NCBI GenBank assembly: GCA_020629315.1
Contig: JAHDDO010000007.1
Span: 9,067-73,066, forward strand
DNA: 64,000 nucleotides
Reading direction: 5' to 3'
DNA from: Saprospiraceae bacterium
GTDB taxonomy: Bacteria > Bacteroidota > Bacteroidia > Chitinophagales > Saprospiraceae
Shown: positions 26,287-35,593 of the stretch, in pieces
How the letters are laid out: each line of letters opens with the position of its first letter
How positions within the stretch are numbered: the first letter of the stretch is position 1
Notes under the pieces: model-generated
Seen by the model: the letters and a program-made list of their open reading frames with translations, nothing else
Database searches by the model: none
Told to the model about the DNA's origin: nothing
Program-made: the position numbers and the translations under genes

Positions 26287-26991
26287 TTACTCGGCTAGCG
26301 TAATTACTCTATAATTATCGTGATGAATGTCGGTGTTGTTTTTAAATGTCAATGTATATCTGTCGTCAGAAATAACGAATCGATCAGAACCACATCCATC
26401 TACTATATTAATCCCCGGAAAATGAGACAAGTTATGCTCACAATACAAAGTGTGTTGGAAACCAAATTCTGTATTAGTTCTTCCTAAATGATCCCTTTTC
26501 GCTACCCCTGCTCTCATAATAATGCCAAGTATGGGGTCCTTAAATTGAATGCGACCAGATACACTAATCTGACCTTCGCACCCTAAATAATCTGAAACAT
26601 CAAAATCGGCATCATAGCTTGCATTATCATAATGCAAATAATATGAATTAACCAAGGTCCCTGCTTTCAGTTTTTGTGGATGTAGTGTAGCCCAAGTTCT
26701 ATCAGCTTCATCAACAGAGTCATCAAAATAATTGCCTGGCGTCGCTATATCCAAATGTATATCTGTGCTCAAGACATGTTCCGTCTTTTCTACAAATAAA
26801 AATATACAATCATCATCTGTAAGATCATGCAGATCTACCGAAACAGGAGGATAATTTAAATAACAAATATCTCCATCCAAGAGTAAAATCCGATCATCGT
26901 TAATTAAATAGTCAGGCCTATCAATCGCATCAATGCATGCATTCAGTAAGGCCATTGAACTAAGCCAAAAAAAGACAATTCCATATTTCAT
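26287..26991 (-). CDS. Lipoprotein of unknown function
   Basis: A 234-residue protein with a lipobox (C19 in ALLNAC). The mature part is beta-rich and has several cysteines (CYLNYPPV, GCEGQI, YCEHN, DGCGS). I do not recognise the family. It precedes the T9SS-tailed secreted protein on the same strand and is divergent from moaC, 56 bp away. Confidence 0.6.
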   Translation of the reverse strand: MKYGIVFFWLSSMALLNACIDAIDRPDYLINDDRILLLDGDICYLNYPPVSVDLHDLTDDDCIFLFVEKTEHVLSTDIHLDIATPGNYFDDSVDEADRTWATLHPQKLKAGTLVNSYYLHYDNASYDADFDVSDYLGCEGQISVSGRIQFKDPILGIIMRAGVAKRDHLGRTNTEFGFQHTLYCEHNLSHFPGINIVDGCGSDRFVISDDRYTLTFKNNTDIHHDNYRVITLAE

Positions 26992-27047
26992 AGATAGGTA
27001 TTTAACCAGTATACACCAAACTTTTAAGTTTCCCTATCTTTAATTCT

Positions 27048-27524
27048 ATGAGTTCGTTCTCCCATATCAATGATAATAATCAACCAAACATGGTTGATGT
27101 ATCCGAAAAGGCCATTACTGCAAGAAAAGCAAGTGCCTCATGTATTGTCCATCTAGGAAAGGAAATTATAAACCTATTAGCCAAAAATGATAATCGAGCT
27201 AAAAAAGGGCCAGTATTTCAGACCGCAATCCTAGCTGGTATTATGGCAACGAAAAATACACCTCAAGCCATTCCTTTATGTCACCCTTTGCCTTTACAGA
27301 AATGCACGGTTGACATTGAACAAGTTTCTGATTCACAACTTAAAGTTGTGTGTCATGTTAAAACAGAAGGAAAAACAGGTGTTGAAATGGAGGCTTTACA
27401 TGGGGCCAGTGTGGCTGCTTTAACGATATATGATATGTGTAAGGCCTATTCGCATGACATCGTAATTAGTGATTTGCAATTAGAACAAAAAACGGGAGGA
27501 AAACGTGATTTCAAACGGAATTAA
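27048..27524 (+). CDS. moaC: MoaC, cyclic pyranopterin monophosphate synthase
   Basis: A 158-residue cytosolic enzyme that, with MoaA, converts GTP to cyclic pyranopterin monophosphate, the first step of molybdenum cofactor synthesis. Family signatures are intact: NMVDVSEKAITARKASA, IPLCHPLPLQKC, KTGVEMEALHGASVAALTIYDMCKA and the C-terminal EQKTGGK. Length is standard. Its 3' end overlaps mobA by 20 bp. The partner moaA is on the other strand in the same island. Confidence 0.96.
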   Translation: MSSFSHINDNNQPNMVDVSEKAITARKASASCIVHLGKEIINLLAKNDNRAKKGPVFQTAILAGIMATKNTPQAIPLCHPLPLQKCTVDIEQVSDSQLKVVCHVKTEGKTGVEMEALHGASVAALTIYDMCKAYSHDIVISDLQLEQKTGGKRDFKRN

Positions 27525-28653
27525 ACATACAAAACACGCGGCTTTAGAAAAACCTATAGGTGGCGATTTTCATAGAAATGAGATAGCATGTATTGGCGCC
27601 CCTTGTGAGATCATTGATGATTTTTGCAAGAACATTAACGAAGCCCTACAGGCTGTATTAAAGTTGGGTTATCTCAGTGAAGATCACAAAGCGAGCCGAA
27701 AATCAACAGGATTTCATACCACCTATACCAATAAGATCAAATATCAAAGAATTGATTTTAAGGCAAGGCCCGAACAGAAGCAATGGCGTAAATACTTTAA
27801 TGATCTCGATCTCCTTCTAGTCAATGGGAATCACTTTACAGCGGCTACACAAATCGTTTTCATTCATGACAAGAAAAAAGAATCCTTAAGTCGTAAACTA
27901 GATAGACTGACAAATATTAAAATGATCATCCTCGAAAACTCGAATGATGAGATTTATGACTTTGTACTAGCTAAGCTTACTAACGAGGAAGAACTCGGGG
28001 TATTCAGGCGAGATCAGTTGGATAAAATTGCGGCCTTTTTATTAAAAGATTTTCAAAAAAACATAGCTCCTCTTTATGGTCTTATTTTGGCTGGAGGTAA
28101 AAGTAGTCGTATGGGGCATGACAAAGGAGCTATTGATTATCATGGCAAGGCGCAGCGTGAATATGAAGCTGAATTAGCGGCTGCCTTTTGTAATCAAACG
28201 TTTATTTCTTGCAGAAAGAACCAAGACGAACTCATTGAAACAAGGTTTAAAAAAGTGTATGATACTTTTGAAGGTTTAGGTCCATTTGGTGGGCTTTTAT
28301 CGGCATTTAGAGCCCATCCGAATGCTGCATGGCTTAGTCTTGCGTGCGACCTCCCGTATTTAGATAAGGCCGTAGTATCCAATCTAGTAAAACACCGTAA
28401 TCCTACAAAACTAGCTACTTGCTTTTATAATCCAGAGACTGAATTTCCAGAACCCTTAATCACTATTTGGGAACCAAAAGCCTACCCTGTATTACTTGAG
28501 TTTTTAAGCCAAGGGTATTCCTGTCCACGAAAAGTATTGATCAATACAGACATTGAAATGATACAAATGAAAGATCCAACTAAAATGACGAATGCTAATA
28601 CAGATGAAGAACGGAAAATAGCATTCGAAGCTATAAAAGCTAGCCAAAAATAA
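27505..28653 (+). CDS. mobA: MobA-type nucleotidyltransferase with MobB-like N-terminal domain
   Basis: A 382-residue two-domain protein. Residues about 190-380 are the MobA domain that attaches GMP to molybdopterin: LAGGKSSRMGHDKG (195-208) and the metal-site segment LACDLPYLD. The LAGG form favours GTP over CTP. Residues 1-185 resemble the core of MobB (KHTKH, DLLLVNGNHF) but the P-loop GxxGxGKT is missing, so it should not bind GTP as MobB does. The start is GTG, with a good Shine-Dalgarno (GGGAGG, 5-7 nt upstream) inside moaC. Overlap with moaC implies coupling. Confidence 0.88.
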   Translation: MISNGIKHTKHAALEKPIGGDFHRNEIACIGAPCEIIDDFCKNINEALQAVLKLGYLSEDHKASRKSTGFHTTYTNKIKYQRIDFKARPEQKQWRKYFNDLDLLLVNGNHFTAATQIVFIHDKKKESLSRKLDRLTNIKMIILENSNDEIYDFVLAKLTNEEELGVFRRDQLDKIAAFLLKDFQKNIAPLYGLILAGGKSSRMGHDKGAIDYHGKAQREYEAELAAAFCNQTFISCRKNQDELIETRFKKVYDTFEGLGPFGGLLSAFRAHPNAAWLSLACDLPYLDKAVVSNLVKHRNPTKLATCFYNPETEFPEPLITIWEPKAYPVLLEFLSQGYSCPRKVLINTDIEMIQMKDPTKMTNANTDEERKIAFEAIKASQK

Positions 28654-29833
28654 AGCACGCTAGTACAGATCCTTTCGGAAAAAAATCACGCCCACGAGGC
28701 AGTTCGACAAAGGCATTGCCTCTTGATAAGGAGGCTAGATCACCAGAGCCATTATACGATACGGGTCGCGCTACTCGCTGTCCTTTGCTATTAAAATATG
28801 TTTTGCAAACCTTGTACATTACGAGATCAGGGCTAAAATGTACATCTTGCTCCAATACCGCATATTGTTCCTGAATATCCTCTTCTATCATTTGTCTATG
28901 CAACCATGGCAAAACATATCTTACCGTACACATAAAACTCGATACCGGATTGCCGGGTAGTGCAAATACAACGACTTGTTTATTTACACCAAACCAAAAT
29001 GGCTTACCTGGTCTTTGTGCAACTCTGTGAAACTGTTTTTCAATACCTAAGCTTTCTAATGCTTCGGGCACAAAATCATATTTTCCTTTTGATACAGCAC
29101 CACTTAAAATTAATACATCATATTTTTCAATCGCCAAGGATAAGGCTTGAATTACTTTTTCCTTATCATCCTCAATATGTAATTCATCTGCCTGAAATGC
29201 TTTCGCTCGTAACAAAGACTGGATACTATATACATTGGATCGGCGTATTTGGTGGGCTGCCGGGGTTTCAGTTATGGCCACTAATTCGTCTCCCGTAGAG
29301 ACAACTAAAATGCGAGGCACTTTGCGAACTTGCACATTAGCTTTACCCACAGTTGCTAGTGTACCTATCGTTGCTGCATCTATGGTTTTTCCTTTCGATA
29401 CCAAAAGAGAACCTTGCCTTGTATCTTTTCCTTGAGTATGGACATTTTGCCCTTGACGTACATGCACATCTTTAAGCCTAGCTATCCCATCCACAATTTC
29501 CAAATCTTCATACCGAATAACCGTATCTGTATTTTGTGGTAAGACAGCCCCGGTCATTACCTCTATACATTGGCTACCATTTTCCAATACTTGTTGAGGG
29601 CTACCCGCTGGGGCTATTTTTTCTATGGTCCAATGTCCATTTGAAACCGCAATGCTATTATGAAGAACAGCAATGCCATCCATGGAAACTCTATCAAAAG
29701 GCGGTAAATCTCGGTCTGCTAAAATATCTTCTGCCAAAATGCGACCCACACTTTTTTCAATAGAAACCCACTCATCCCCATAGTTTCGTTTGATCGCATT
29801 TATTTGTTTAATAGCCTCTTCTACTGTGATCAT
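28640..29833 (-). CDS. moeA: MoeA, molybdopterin molybdotransferase
   Basis: A 397-residue enzyme that inserts molybdate into adenylylated molybdopterin. Seen: DLPPFDRVSMDGIAV (the usual SAMDGYA reads VSMDGIA), MTGAVLPQNTDTVIRYED, the MoCF-binding core ILVVSTGDEL and ILSGAVSKGKYDFVPEAL, and GNPVSSFM. Its start shares one base with the moaA stop, so it is last in the eight-gene operon. The 3' end overlaps the convergent mobA by 14 bp. Confidence 0.95.
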   Translation of the reverse strand: MITVEEAIKQINAIKRNYGDEWVSIEKSVGRILAEDILADRDLPPFDRVSMDGIAVLHNSIAVSNGHWTIEKIAPAGSPQQVLENGSQCIEVMTGAVLPQNTDTVIRYEDLEIVDGIARLKDVHVRQGQNVHTQGKDTRQGSLLVSKGKTIDAATIGTLATVGKANVQVRKVPRILVVSTGDELVAITETPAAHQIRRSNVYSIQSLLRAKAFQADELHIEDDKEKVIQALSLAIEKYDVLILSGAVSKGKYDFVPEALESLGIEKQFHRVAQRPGKPFWFGVNKQVVVFALPGNPVSSFMCTVRYVLPWLHRQMIEEDIQEQYAVLEQDVHFSPDLVMYKVCKTYFNSKGQRVARPVSYNGSGDLASLSRGNAFVELPRGRDFFPKGSVLACFIFG

Positions 29834-30813
29834 TATCCCCCTATAGTAGCCATTGATTCTGAAATAGTACTTCGCTTGGCTGCCGCTTCAAAGCCATCTT
29901 TCGCTTTGCTATTTACGGCTTCTAAAATGGCATCCATTATCTGATTATCCGAAGCGCCGGCCCGCAATAAATCCCTGAGACTAAAAACACCCTGGTCATA
30001 CAAACAGGATTTCAAAACACCTTCAGGCGTTAAACGAATACGATTGCAGGTGCCGCAAAAGGTGCGAGAGTAGGCCGGAATTACACCAAAGCTACCTTTG
30101 GCATTTGGCAGCTGATAATTTTGACTCGTGCTATTGGGTGCATCTTTACGTTTTTCATACATGCCAAAATGCCTTTCAATTTCTTGCAAAATATCTAAGT
30201 AACTCCAATAGGAAACTTCATCTCGTTTACCAGTCCCATTAAATGGCATTTCTTCAATAAATCGCACAGCTACAGGTTGTTCTTTTGTGAAAGCGACCAT
30301 TGGAACAATGTCCTCCGTGTTCTCACCACTCATAACTACACAATTTAATTTCACATCAAAACCCATTTCGATCATGCGGGTAAGTGTATCCCAAACCTTA
30401 GAAAAATGATCTCGGCGGGTAATTTTCCTAAAGCGGTCTGGATTAAAAGAATCTAAACTCAAGTTTATTTTGTGAATGCCTAGGTCATACAATTCTGCTA
30501 AATGGTCTTTAGTTTCTGTTCCATTTGTAGTTAACGCAATCGATTCTAAACCATCTATCGTAGCTAGCGATCTAAAAAGAGACATCACATTTTTACGTAG
30601 AAAAGGCTCACCACCCGTAATCCTTACTTTGCGAACCCCTTGTTTAGACAATAACGAAACGATGCGAAGTATTTCCTCATAACTAAGCAACTGCCGTTTT
30701 GGAACAAACGAAATCCCATCTTCAGGCATACAATAATGACACCTCAAATTGCACTTGTCAGTGATCGCTATTCGTACATAATCTATTACCCTATTGTGCC
30801 TATCTATAATCAC
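29833..30813 (-). CDS. moaA: MoaA, GTP 3',8-cyclase
   Basis: A 326-residue radical SAM enzyme. The SAM cluster cysteines are C21, C25, C28 (CNLRCHYCMP), the SAM-binding TGGEPFLRK follows, and the C-terminal substrate cluster is present in FCGTCNRIRLTPEGVLKSCL. The functional C-terminal Gly-Gly tail (MATIGG) is intact. It overlaps its neighbours by one base on both sides. It catalyses the first step of Moco synthesis, with MoaC. Confidence 0.97.
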   Translation of the reverse strand: MIIDRHNRVIDYVRIAITDKCNLRCHYCMPEDGISFVPKRQLLSYEEILRIVSLLSKQGVRKVRITGGEPFLRKNVMSLFRSLATIDGLESIALTTNGTETKDHLAELYDLGIHKINLSLDSFNPDRFRKITRRDHFSKVWDTLTRMIEMGFDVKLNCVVMSGENTEDIVPMVAFTKEQPVAVRFIEEMPFNGTGKRDEVSYWSYLDILQEIERHFGMYEKRKDAPNSTSQNYQLPNAKGSFGVIPAYSRTFCGTCNRIRLTPEGVLKSCLYDQGVFSLRDLLRAGASDNQIMDAILEAVNSKAKDGFEAAAKRSTISESMATIGG

Positions 30814-31781
30814 TACTTTCCTTTTATATACGAATCAGCTTGTAGCAATACATTCTCTCCATTCTGATACAATGCATACGAAAAACCGGGTCTAATGGCA
30901 TACGCACCTACATTGCCTTGTTTATCCAATGCCAAATATCCTACTTGCATGTCTTCATAATCCTGAGTTTCCACAATACGCTGAATAGCCGCTTCACAAG
31001 CCGCTTGAGCAGACTTTCCTTGGCGCATAAATTCAACTACTAAAAAAGCCCCTAAGGTTTTCATCATCAACTCACCCATCCCCGTTGCCGTAGCAGCACC
31101 TACTTCATTGTCTACAAACAGTCCGGCTCCAATAATGGGGCTGTCGCCTACCCTACCATGCATCTTAAATGCCAAGCCGCTAGTGGTACATGCACCCGAT
31201 AGTTTTCGGCTTTGATCCATAGCAAGCATGCCAATGGTATCATGGTTTTCTATATTGATTATAGGCTTGTATTCGGATGTGAGAGTCCATGCCTCCCAGG
31301 CTTTTCTTGCTTTATCCGTTAATAAATTAGTCTTCCTAAACCCTTGTTCCAAGGCAAATTGTAGGGCGCCTTGTCCAGATAGCATCACATGTGGTGTTTC
31401 TTCCATTACTTTACGCGCCACTGATATAGGATTCTCTATATGTTGCAAATAAGAAACGGATCCGGCATTTCCTTTATCATCCATGATGCATGCGTCAAGT
31501 GTAACGTGTCCATCTCTATCTGGTAATCCGCCTATACCGACACTGGTTTCTTCAGGATCTGATTCTATAATACGCACTCCATTTTCAACCGCATCTAATG
31601 CACTTCCGCCCTCAGACAAAACATCCCATGCTGCTTCATTTGCTTCTATTCCAAAATTCCAAGTAGATACTACGATAGGTGCTTCATATATTTGATTGCT
31701 TTTTGCTTTGACTCGTTTCGTAAGCCAAGGTATTAGAGAAAGTACACCCGTTGTTTTTATAAATGTCCTTCTTGAATTCAT
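30813..31781 (-). CDS. Asparaginase-2-like Ntn hydrolase (glycosylasparaginase type)
   Basis: A 322-residue N-terminal nucleophile hydrolase of the isoaspartyl peptidase/glycosylasparaginase family. The autocleavage site and nucleophile are conserved: NHDTIGML, with T182 as the predicted nucleophile, plus GRVGDSPIIGAG and ATATGMGE in the small subunit. An N-terminal RRTFIKTTG followed by a hydrophobic stretch suggests a Tat-type signal, so it is exported. It cleaves N-acetylglucosaminyl-asparagine or related beta-aspartyl amides. Its place between xdhC and moaA in a Moco operon is odd; the link may be transcriptional only. Confidence 0.88.
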   Translation of the reverse strand: MNSRRTFIKTTGVLSLIPWLTKRVKAKSNQIYEAPIVVSTWNFGIEANEAAWDVLSEGGSALDAVENGVRIIESDPEETSVGIGGLPDRDGHVTLDACIMDDKGNAGSVSYLQHIENPISVARKVMEETPHVMLSGQGALQFALEQGFRKTNLLTDKARKAWEAWTLTSEYKPIINIENHDTIGMLAMDQSRKLSGACTTSGLAFKMHGRVGDSPIIGAGLFVDNEVGAATATGMGELMMKTLGAFLVVEFMRQGKSAQAACEAAIQRIVETQDYEDMQVGYLALDKQGNVGAYAIRPGFSYALYQNGENVLLQADSYIKGK

Positions 31782-31804
31782 TTACTGATGCTTAGAGGAT
31801 TAAG

Positions 31805-32905
31805 TTAATCAATTTCACGTTCGTGTATCGTCCCCGTTCTGAATTTTAAGGGTCGTCCATCTCGATTTCTGAAACAAGCCACGATCTCACTTAGAATAGA
31901 TAATGCAATTTCCTCTGGTGTTTCTGCTCCGATGTCCAAGCCAATGGGACTATGAAAAAAAGGCACTTTATCTAGATTGATCCCAGTTTCGATCTTCATT
32001 TTTTCCATTCGTTTTTTCGGCCCTAACATCCCCAAATAGACGGGCTTTTTTGCTACTAAACCGGGTAACAATTTCTTATCCCAATTAAAATCATGCGTCA
32101 TTAAAATTACGGCAGTATGTTCGTCTATAGGCGCCTTTTCAATCTCTTCATATTCATAGCACTGCCTGGCTGAAGCTAGTAAGGGTTTAGTCATTTTCTT
32201 CTTTCGTCCGACAATATGCATTTGCCATCCAAGACTTCGGACAAGCTCCGTCATAGCTAGTACATCATAATTATCCCCAATAATGACTAATCGATATTCA
32301 GGTCGAAGGTACTCAACAAGTAACTTCACAGGCCCATAATTAGCATGGTTCAATGTCACAAACTGAGGTCTTCGGCGTATGCGCGTTTCTTCTATTTTGC
32401 TACGCAACTCATCTATGGAAAAGGCAAGGCTCGGGTGCAATGTATTAGAATCTAAAACCAAGCTCATTTTTCCCAATATATCTGTAGATGAATTCGCTTC
32501 TATAACATGAATTATAATGTTGACTTCATTAGCGTCAACAGCTTGAGTTAATAATTCGATTGGATTAGAAGGATCGTCATAATCAATAGGAACAAAGAGT
32601 ACATCAATCTTACCATTACACCCTAATCCTATACCTATGTTTTGCTCTGCCTCATCGAGCGTATCATAACTGACAATGGAAGGTTGTTTACTGAAGATGG
32701 CTTTTTGAGAACGGCGTAATGCATCCCCTTCTAAACAGCCACCACTAATTCCTCCTGTCCAAGTTCCGTTGCTGCTAACCAACATACGAGCGCCTATTCT
32801 TCTGTAAGAAGACTCTTCAATAGATACTACTGTTGCTAAAGCTAGCTTTTCTTTTGTCCGATCAGTAGTTCTGTATTTTGCTATTATTTTACGTACCTCT
32901 TTCAA
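31805..32905 (-). CDS. XdhC/CoxI-family Moco-insertion factor
   Basis: A 366-residue protein that binds Moco and helps deliver and sulfurate it for xanthine-dehydrogenase-family enzymes. N-terminal XdhC_CoxI domain (RRIGARMLVSSNGTWTGGISGGCLEGD; GIGLGCNGKIDV) and C-terminal Rossmann XdhC_C domain (RLVIIGDNYDVLAMTELVRSLGW; IPLFHSPIGLDIGAETPEEIALSILSEIVA). It overlaps the DinB-like gene start region by 4 bp and lies in the Mo hydroxylase operon. Confidence 0.92.
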   Translation of the reverse strand: MKEVRKIIAKYRTTDRTKEKLALATVVSIEESSYRRIGARMLVSSNGTWTGGISGGCLEGDALRRSQKAIFSKQPSIVSYDTLDEAEQNIGIGLGCNGKIDVLFVPIDYDDPSNPIELLTQAVDANEVNIIIHVIEANSSTDILGKMSLVLDSNTLHPSLAFSIDELRSKIEETRIRRRPQFVTLNHANYGPVKLLVEYLRPEYRLVIIGDNYDVLAMTELVRSLGWQMHIVGRKKKMTKPLLASARQCYEYEEIEKAPIDEHTAVILMTHDFNWDKKLLPGLVAKKPVYLGMLGPKKRMEKMKIETGINLDKVPFFHSPIGLDIGAETPEEIALSILSEIVACFRNRDGRPLKFRTGTIHEREID

Positions 32906-33414
32906 TCATTCAAATTATAGAGTCCTGCCTCGGCAAGAAATTTAACCACTAAACTAAGTTGCCCCAGATGGTATACACTGTGTTGTAATAATCCATTGAT
33001 CGCAAACCTAAGTGAAAAATGGTCCTGAAAATCAATATCAAAATAAACTTGATCGAGTAGGCTATCATCTTGCTTTTCTAACAAATCAATAATAGCTGAA
33101 AGGCTTTCTTCATAATCCTTTCTAATGGCAGCCCATCCTTTTTCAGATAATTGCACGAGCGGTAACCAATTTGCAGGATCTTCATCTTTGAGACCACTAC
33201 GTTTCGTATTTATTTTTACCACAGCTTCCTTTTGCCATGCCGAAATGTGAGCGATTAATTCAGCCACACTCTTCAATTGTGGGTGTGGACGAATAAATGC
33301 ATTGTCATCATTTATTCCTGTCAACCTAGATGAAAAATTAGCGCCAAGCCAAACCCGTGAATCCTGAATCGCAGATAACTGCTTACAAATATTTTGGATA
33401 ATAGTACTTGCCAT
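32902..33414 (-). CDS. DinB/YfiT-like four-helix protein
   Basis: The ORF track start at 33492 overlaps the Mo-subunit gene by 77 bp. The ATG at 33414 (MASTIIQNICKQL) is one base past that gene's stop and gives about 170 residues, typical of the DinB-like four-helix bundle. Possible metal-site histidines are in ELIAHISAW and LLQHSVYHLGQL. Many members bind divalent metal and act as thiol transferases; the reaction here is unknown. It sits between the Mo subunit and XdhC genes. Confidence 0.72.
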   Translation of the reverse strand: MASTIIQNICKQLSAIQDSRVWLGANFSSRLTGINDDNAFIRPHPQLKSVAELIAHISAWQKEAVVKINTKRSGLKDEDPANWLPLVQLSEKGWAAIRKDYEESLSAIIDLLEKQDDSLLDQVYFDIDFQDHFSLRFAINGLLQHSVYHLGQLSLVVKFLAEAGLYNLND

Positions 33415-33415
33415 G

Positions 33416-35590
33416 TTAGCTGATCTCCAATGGCATACGGGTGATTCGTTGTCCAGTGATTCTTCTAACCGCATTAGCGATAGCAGCGCCAATTGGCCCT
33501 AGAGGCGGCTCTCCCACCGGACCAGGCTCAGCCATACCTTCTATAAGAATAGTATCTATTTCTTTAGGACTATGTTTCATCATAGCCATTCTGTAGGCCC
33601 CGTAATTTATGGGCTGCAACTCATTGTTCACTATATCCATTTTTTCAAACATGGCTGCGCTAATTCCCATATTAATGCAACCCTCTACCTGCGCTTTTAC
33701 CTGATCAGGATTTATTGCAAATCCACAATCAAAAGCACAAGTCACTTTATGAACCATAATCTGATTATTCTCAATGGACACTTCTGCAACCTGAGCACAT
33801 GGTGAACCAGCATCAATACTAGCAGCTAAGCCCATGGCTCGCCCATTTACAACTTCGTTTGTGTATCCAGCTTTTTGAGCTACGGTCTTTATAACTTCCA
33901 TAATTCGCTTTTGGTGACTATCTGAGCTATCCAGCATTTCCAAGCGCATAGTGACCGGATCCCCATTTACTGACAGGGCTAACTCATCAATAAAACTCTC
34001 AATAGCAAATGTATTAGCTAACAAACCAAGACTCCGCCAAAAGCTGGTGGCAAAGGGTAATTTATTGTGATAATAAGCCGTATGATAATTAGCAAGCTTC
34101 TGATACATAATGCTACCACCACGAATCGATCCAATGTCTGCTCGCAAGAAGCCTTCCATAAAGCCATGCGCAAATGGTGGAATCAAGGCTGATTCGAACA
34201 TCACATTCCCACTTGCAAAAATATGCTCTAACCCAAGGATTTTTCCTTCTTGACTTACCTTAGCTTTCATAACATGATGCGTAGGAGGACGGAATGTATC
34301 ATTTTGAAACTCTTGTTTGCGATCCATAAAACATTTTACTGGCTTTCCGATTTCCTGTGAAAGCAAGGCTGCATGCACAGCTAGTGGTGTATGCAATCTA
34401 CGACCAAATCCACCCCCTAAAAAGGTGGGGATAATATTCACATCCTTCTTAGAAAAACCTAATGCCTTAGCCACTTCGTCGCGTGTTATGCTAACCACTT
34501 GTGTCGACAATATAACCGTTGCCTTTCCGTCTTTTACCGAGGCTACCGCCCCGTTTGGTTCCATTTGAGCATGGGCACCAATGGGGCTATGAAATTCAAT
34601 TTCTACCACTTTGCCAGACTCCGATATATCCTCTATTCGTTTACCTTCTTTTTGCACCACTTGCTTGGTACCCTTACCCACTTTTATATGCTCCTCAAGT
34701 GTTTTTGTATCCCAAGCTTTATTTATCTCCACTTCATAACGAATCATACGACGGGCTTGGGTAGCTTCAATATACGAGGAAGCAACAACCGCTATGTATT
34801 CATCTCTAATGATGACTTGTTCGACACCAGCCATAGTATCTGCTCCATTTAGGTCTATATTTTTTATGCTAGCATCAATAGCGGCTGGTTTCAATAAGGA
34901 GGCATATACCATACCTTCCATTTCAGCATCAATCCCAAATATGGGAGCCCCGTTTACTTTTTCTACTAGATCTACTCTAGGAATATCTTTACCTATGTAT
35001 TTAAAATCTTTCCGTTCTTTTATACTTGGACGCTTAGGTACTTTCCAATCGTTTACATCAATCACTACCTCACCATATGTCAAGCTTTTATTTGGTCCAA
35101 TGGCATTCCCGTTTTCCATTTTTACATCACCTACAGGCACACCCAATTTTTCAGCTGCTTTGGCTTGAAGCATTTCTCTCATGGCAGCACCCATCTCTCT
35201 AAGCGGATTGTATAAACCCGCTATTGACAAACTGCCTCCTGTGGCAAAGGCATCTATATTACCAGTATCAGTCTGAGCATGCACCACCTCTACATCCTCC
35301 ACATTTACCCCTAGTTCTTCAGCTGCAATTTGGGCTAAACCCGTAAAGGTGCCCTGGCCCATCTCCACCTTAGAGCTGTGTAGTATATATTTATTATCGG
35401 GCGTTATTTGAAACCATAACATAGGCTCCGTTTTACCAATGTATGGCGGAATCGTTTTTTCAGCTCTAGTGAAAATCGTTCTACGAATAGGATTACATCC
35501 AACGATAAGTCCCCCTACCAGTACACCAGCACCCACTCCACTTACTTTCAAAAACCGGCGTCTTCCTTTTTTATCTTTTGCCTTACTCAT
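33416..35590 (-). CDS. Xanthine dehydrogenase-family molybdopterin-binding subunit
   Basis: A 724-residue catalytic subunit of the IorB type (isoquinoline 1-oxidoreductase beta/aldehyde oxidoreductase). An N-terminal GRRRFLKVSG Tat motif and hydrophobic stretch ending in a lipobox-like cysteine (VGC) predict export through Tat, possibly as a lipoprotein. Landmarks: SSKVEMGQGTFTGLAQIAAEELG, FLGGGFGRR, FDCGFAINPDQVKAQVEG and the catalytic glutamate E694 in PVGEPPLGP. Its partner 2Fe-2S subunit is 3 bp upstream. It hydroxylates an N-heterocycle or aldehyde; substrate unknown. No FAD subunit gene is present. Confidence 0.93.
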   Translation of the reverse strand: MSKAKDKKGRRRFLKVSGVGAGVLVGGLIVGCNPIRRTIFTRAEKTIPPYIGKTEPMLWFQITPDNKYILHSSKVEMGQGTFTGLAQIAAEELGVNVEDVEVVHAQTDTGNIDAFATGGSLSIAGLYNPLREMGAAMREMLQAKAAEKLGVPVGDVKMENGNAIGPNKSLTYGEVVIDVNDWKVPKRPSIKERKDFKYIGKDIPRVDLVEKVNGAPIFGIDAEMEGMVYASLLKPAAIDASIKNIDLNGADTMAGVEQVIIRDEYIAVVASSYIEATQARRMIRYEVEINKAWDTKTLEEHIKVGKGTKQVVQKEGKRIEDISESGKVVEIEFHSPIGAHAQMEPNGAVASVKDGKATVILSTQVVSITRDEVAKALGFSKKDVNIIPTFLGGGFGRRLHTPLAVHAALLSQEIGKPVKCFMDRKQEFQNDTFRPPTHHVMKAKVSQEGKILGLEHIFASGNVMFESALIPPFAHGFMEGFLRADIGSIRGGSIMYQKLANYHTAYYHNKLPFATSFWRSLGLLANTFAIESFIDELALSVNGDPVTMRLEMLDSSDSHQKRIMEVIKTVAQKAGYTNEVVNGRAMGLAASIDAGSPCAQVAEVSIENNQIMVHKVTCAFDCGFAINPDQVKAQVEGCINMGISAAMFEKMDIVNNELQPINYGAYRMAMMKHSPKEIDTILIEGMAEPGPVGEPPLGPIGAAIANAVRRITGQRITRMPLEIS

Positions 35591-35593
35591 AGC

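Noticed and set aside
34499-34852. 117- and 124-residue plus-strand ORFs within the Mo-subunit gene
   Set aside because: Antisense shadows of a 724-residue gene with full family motifs.
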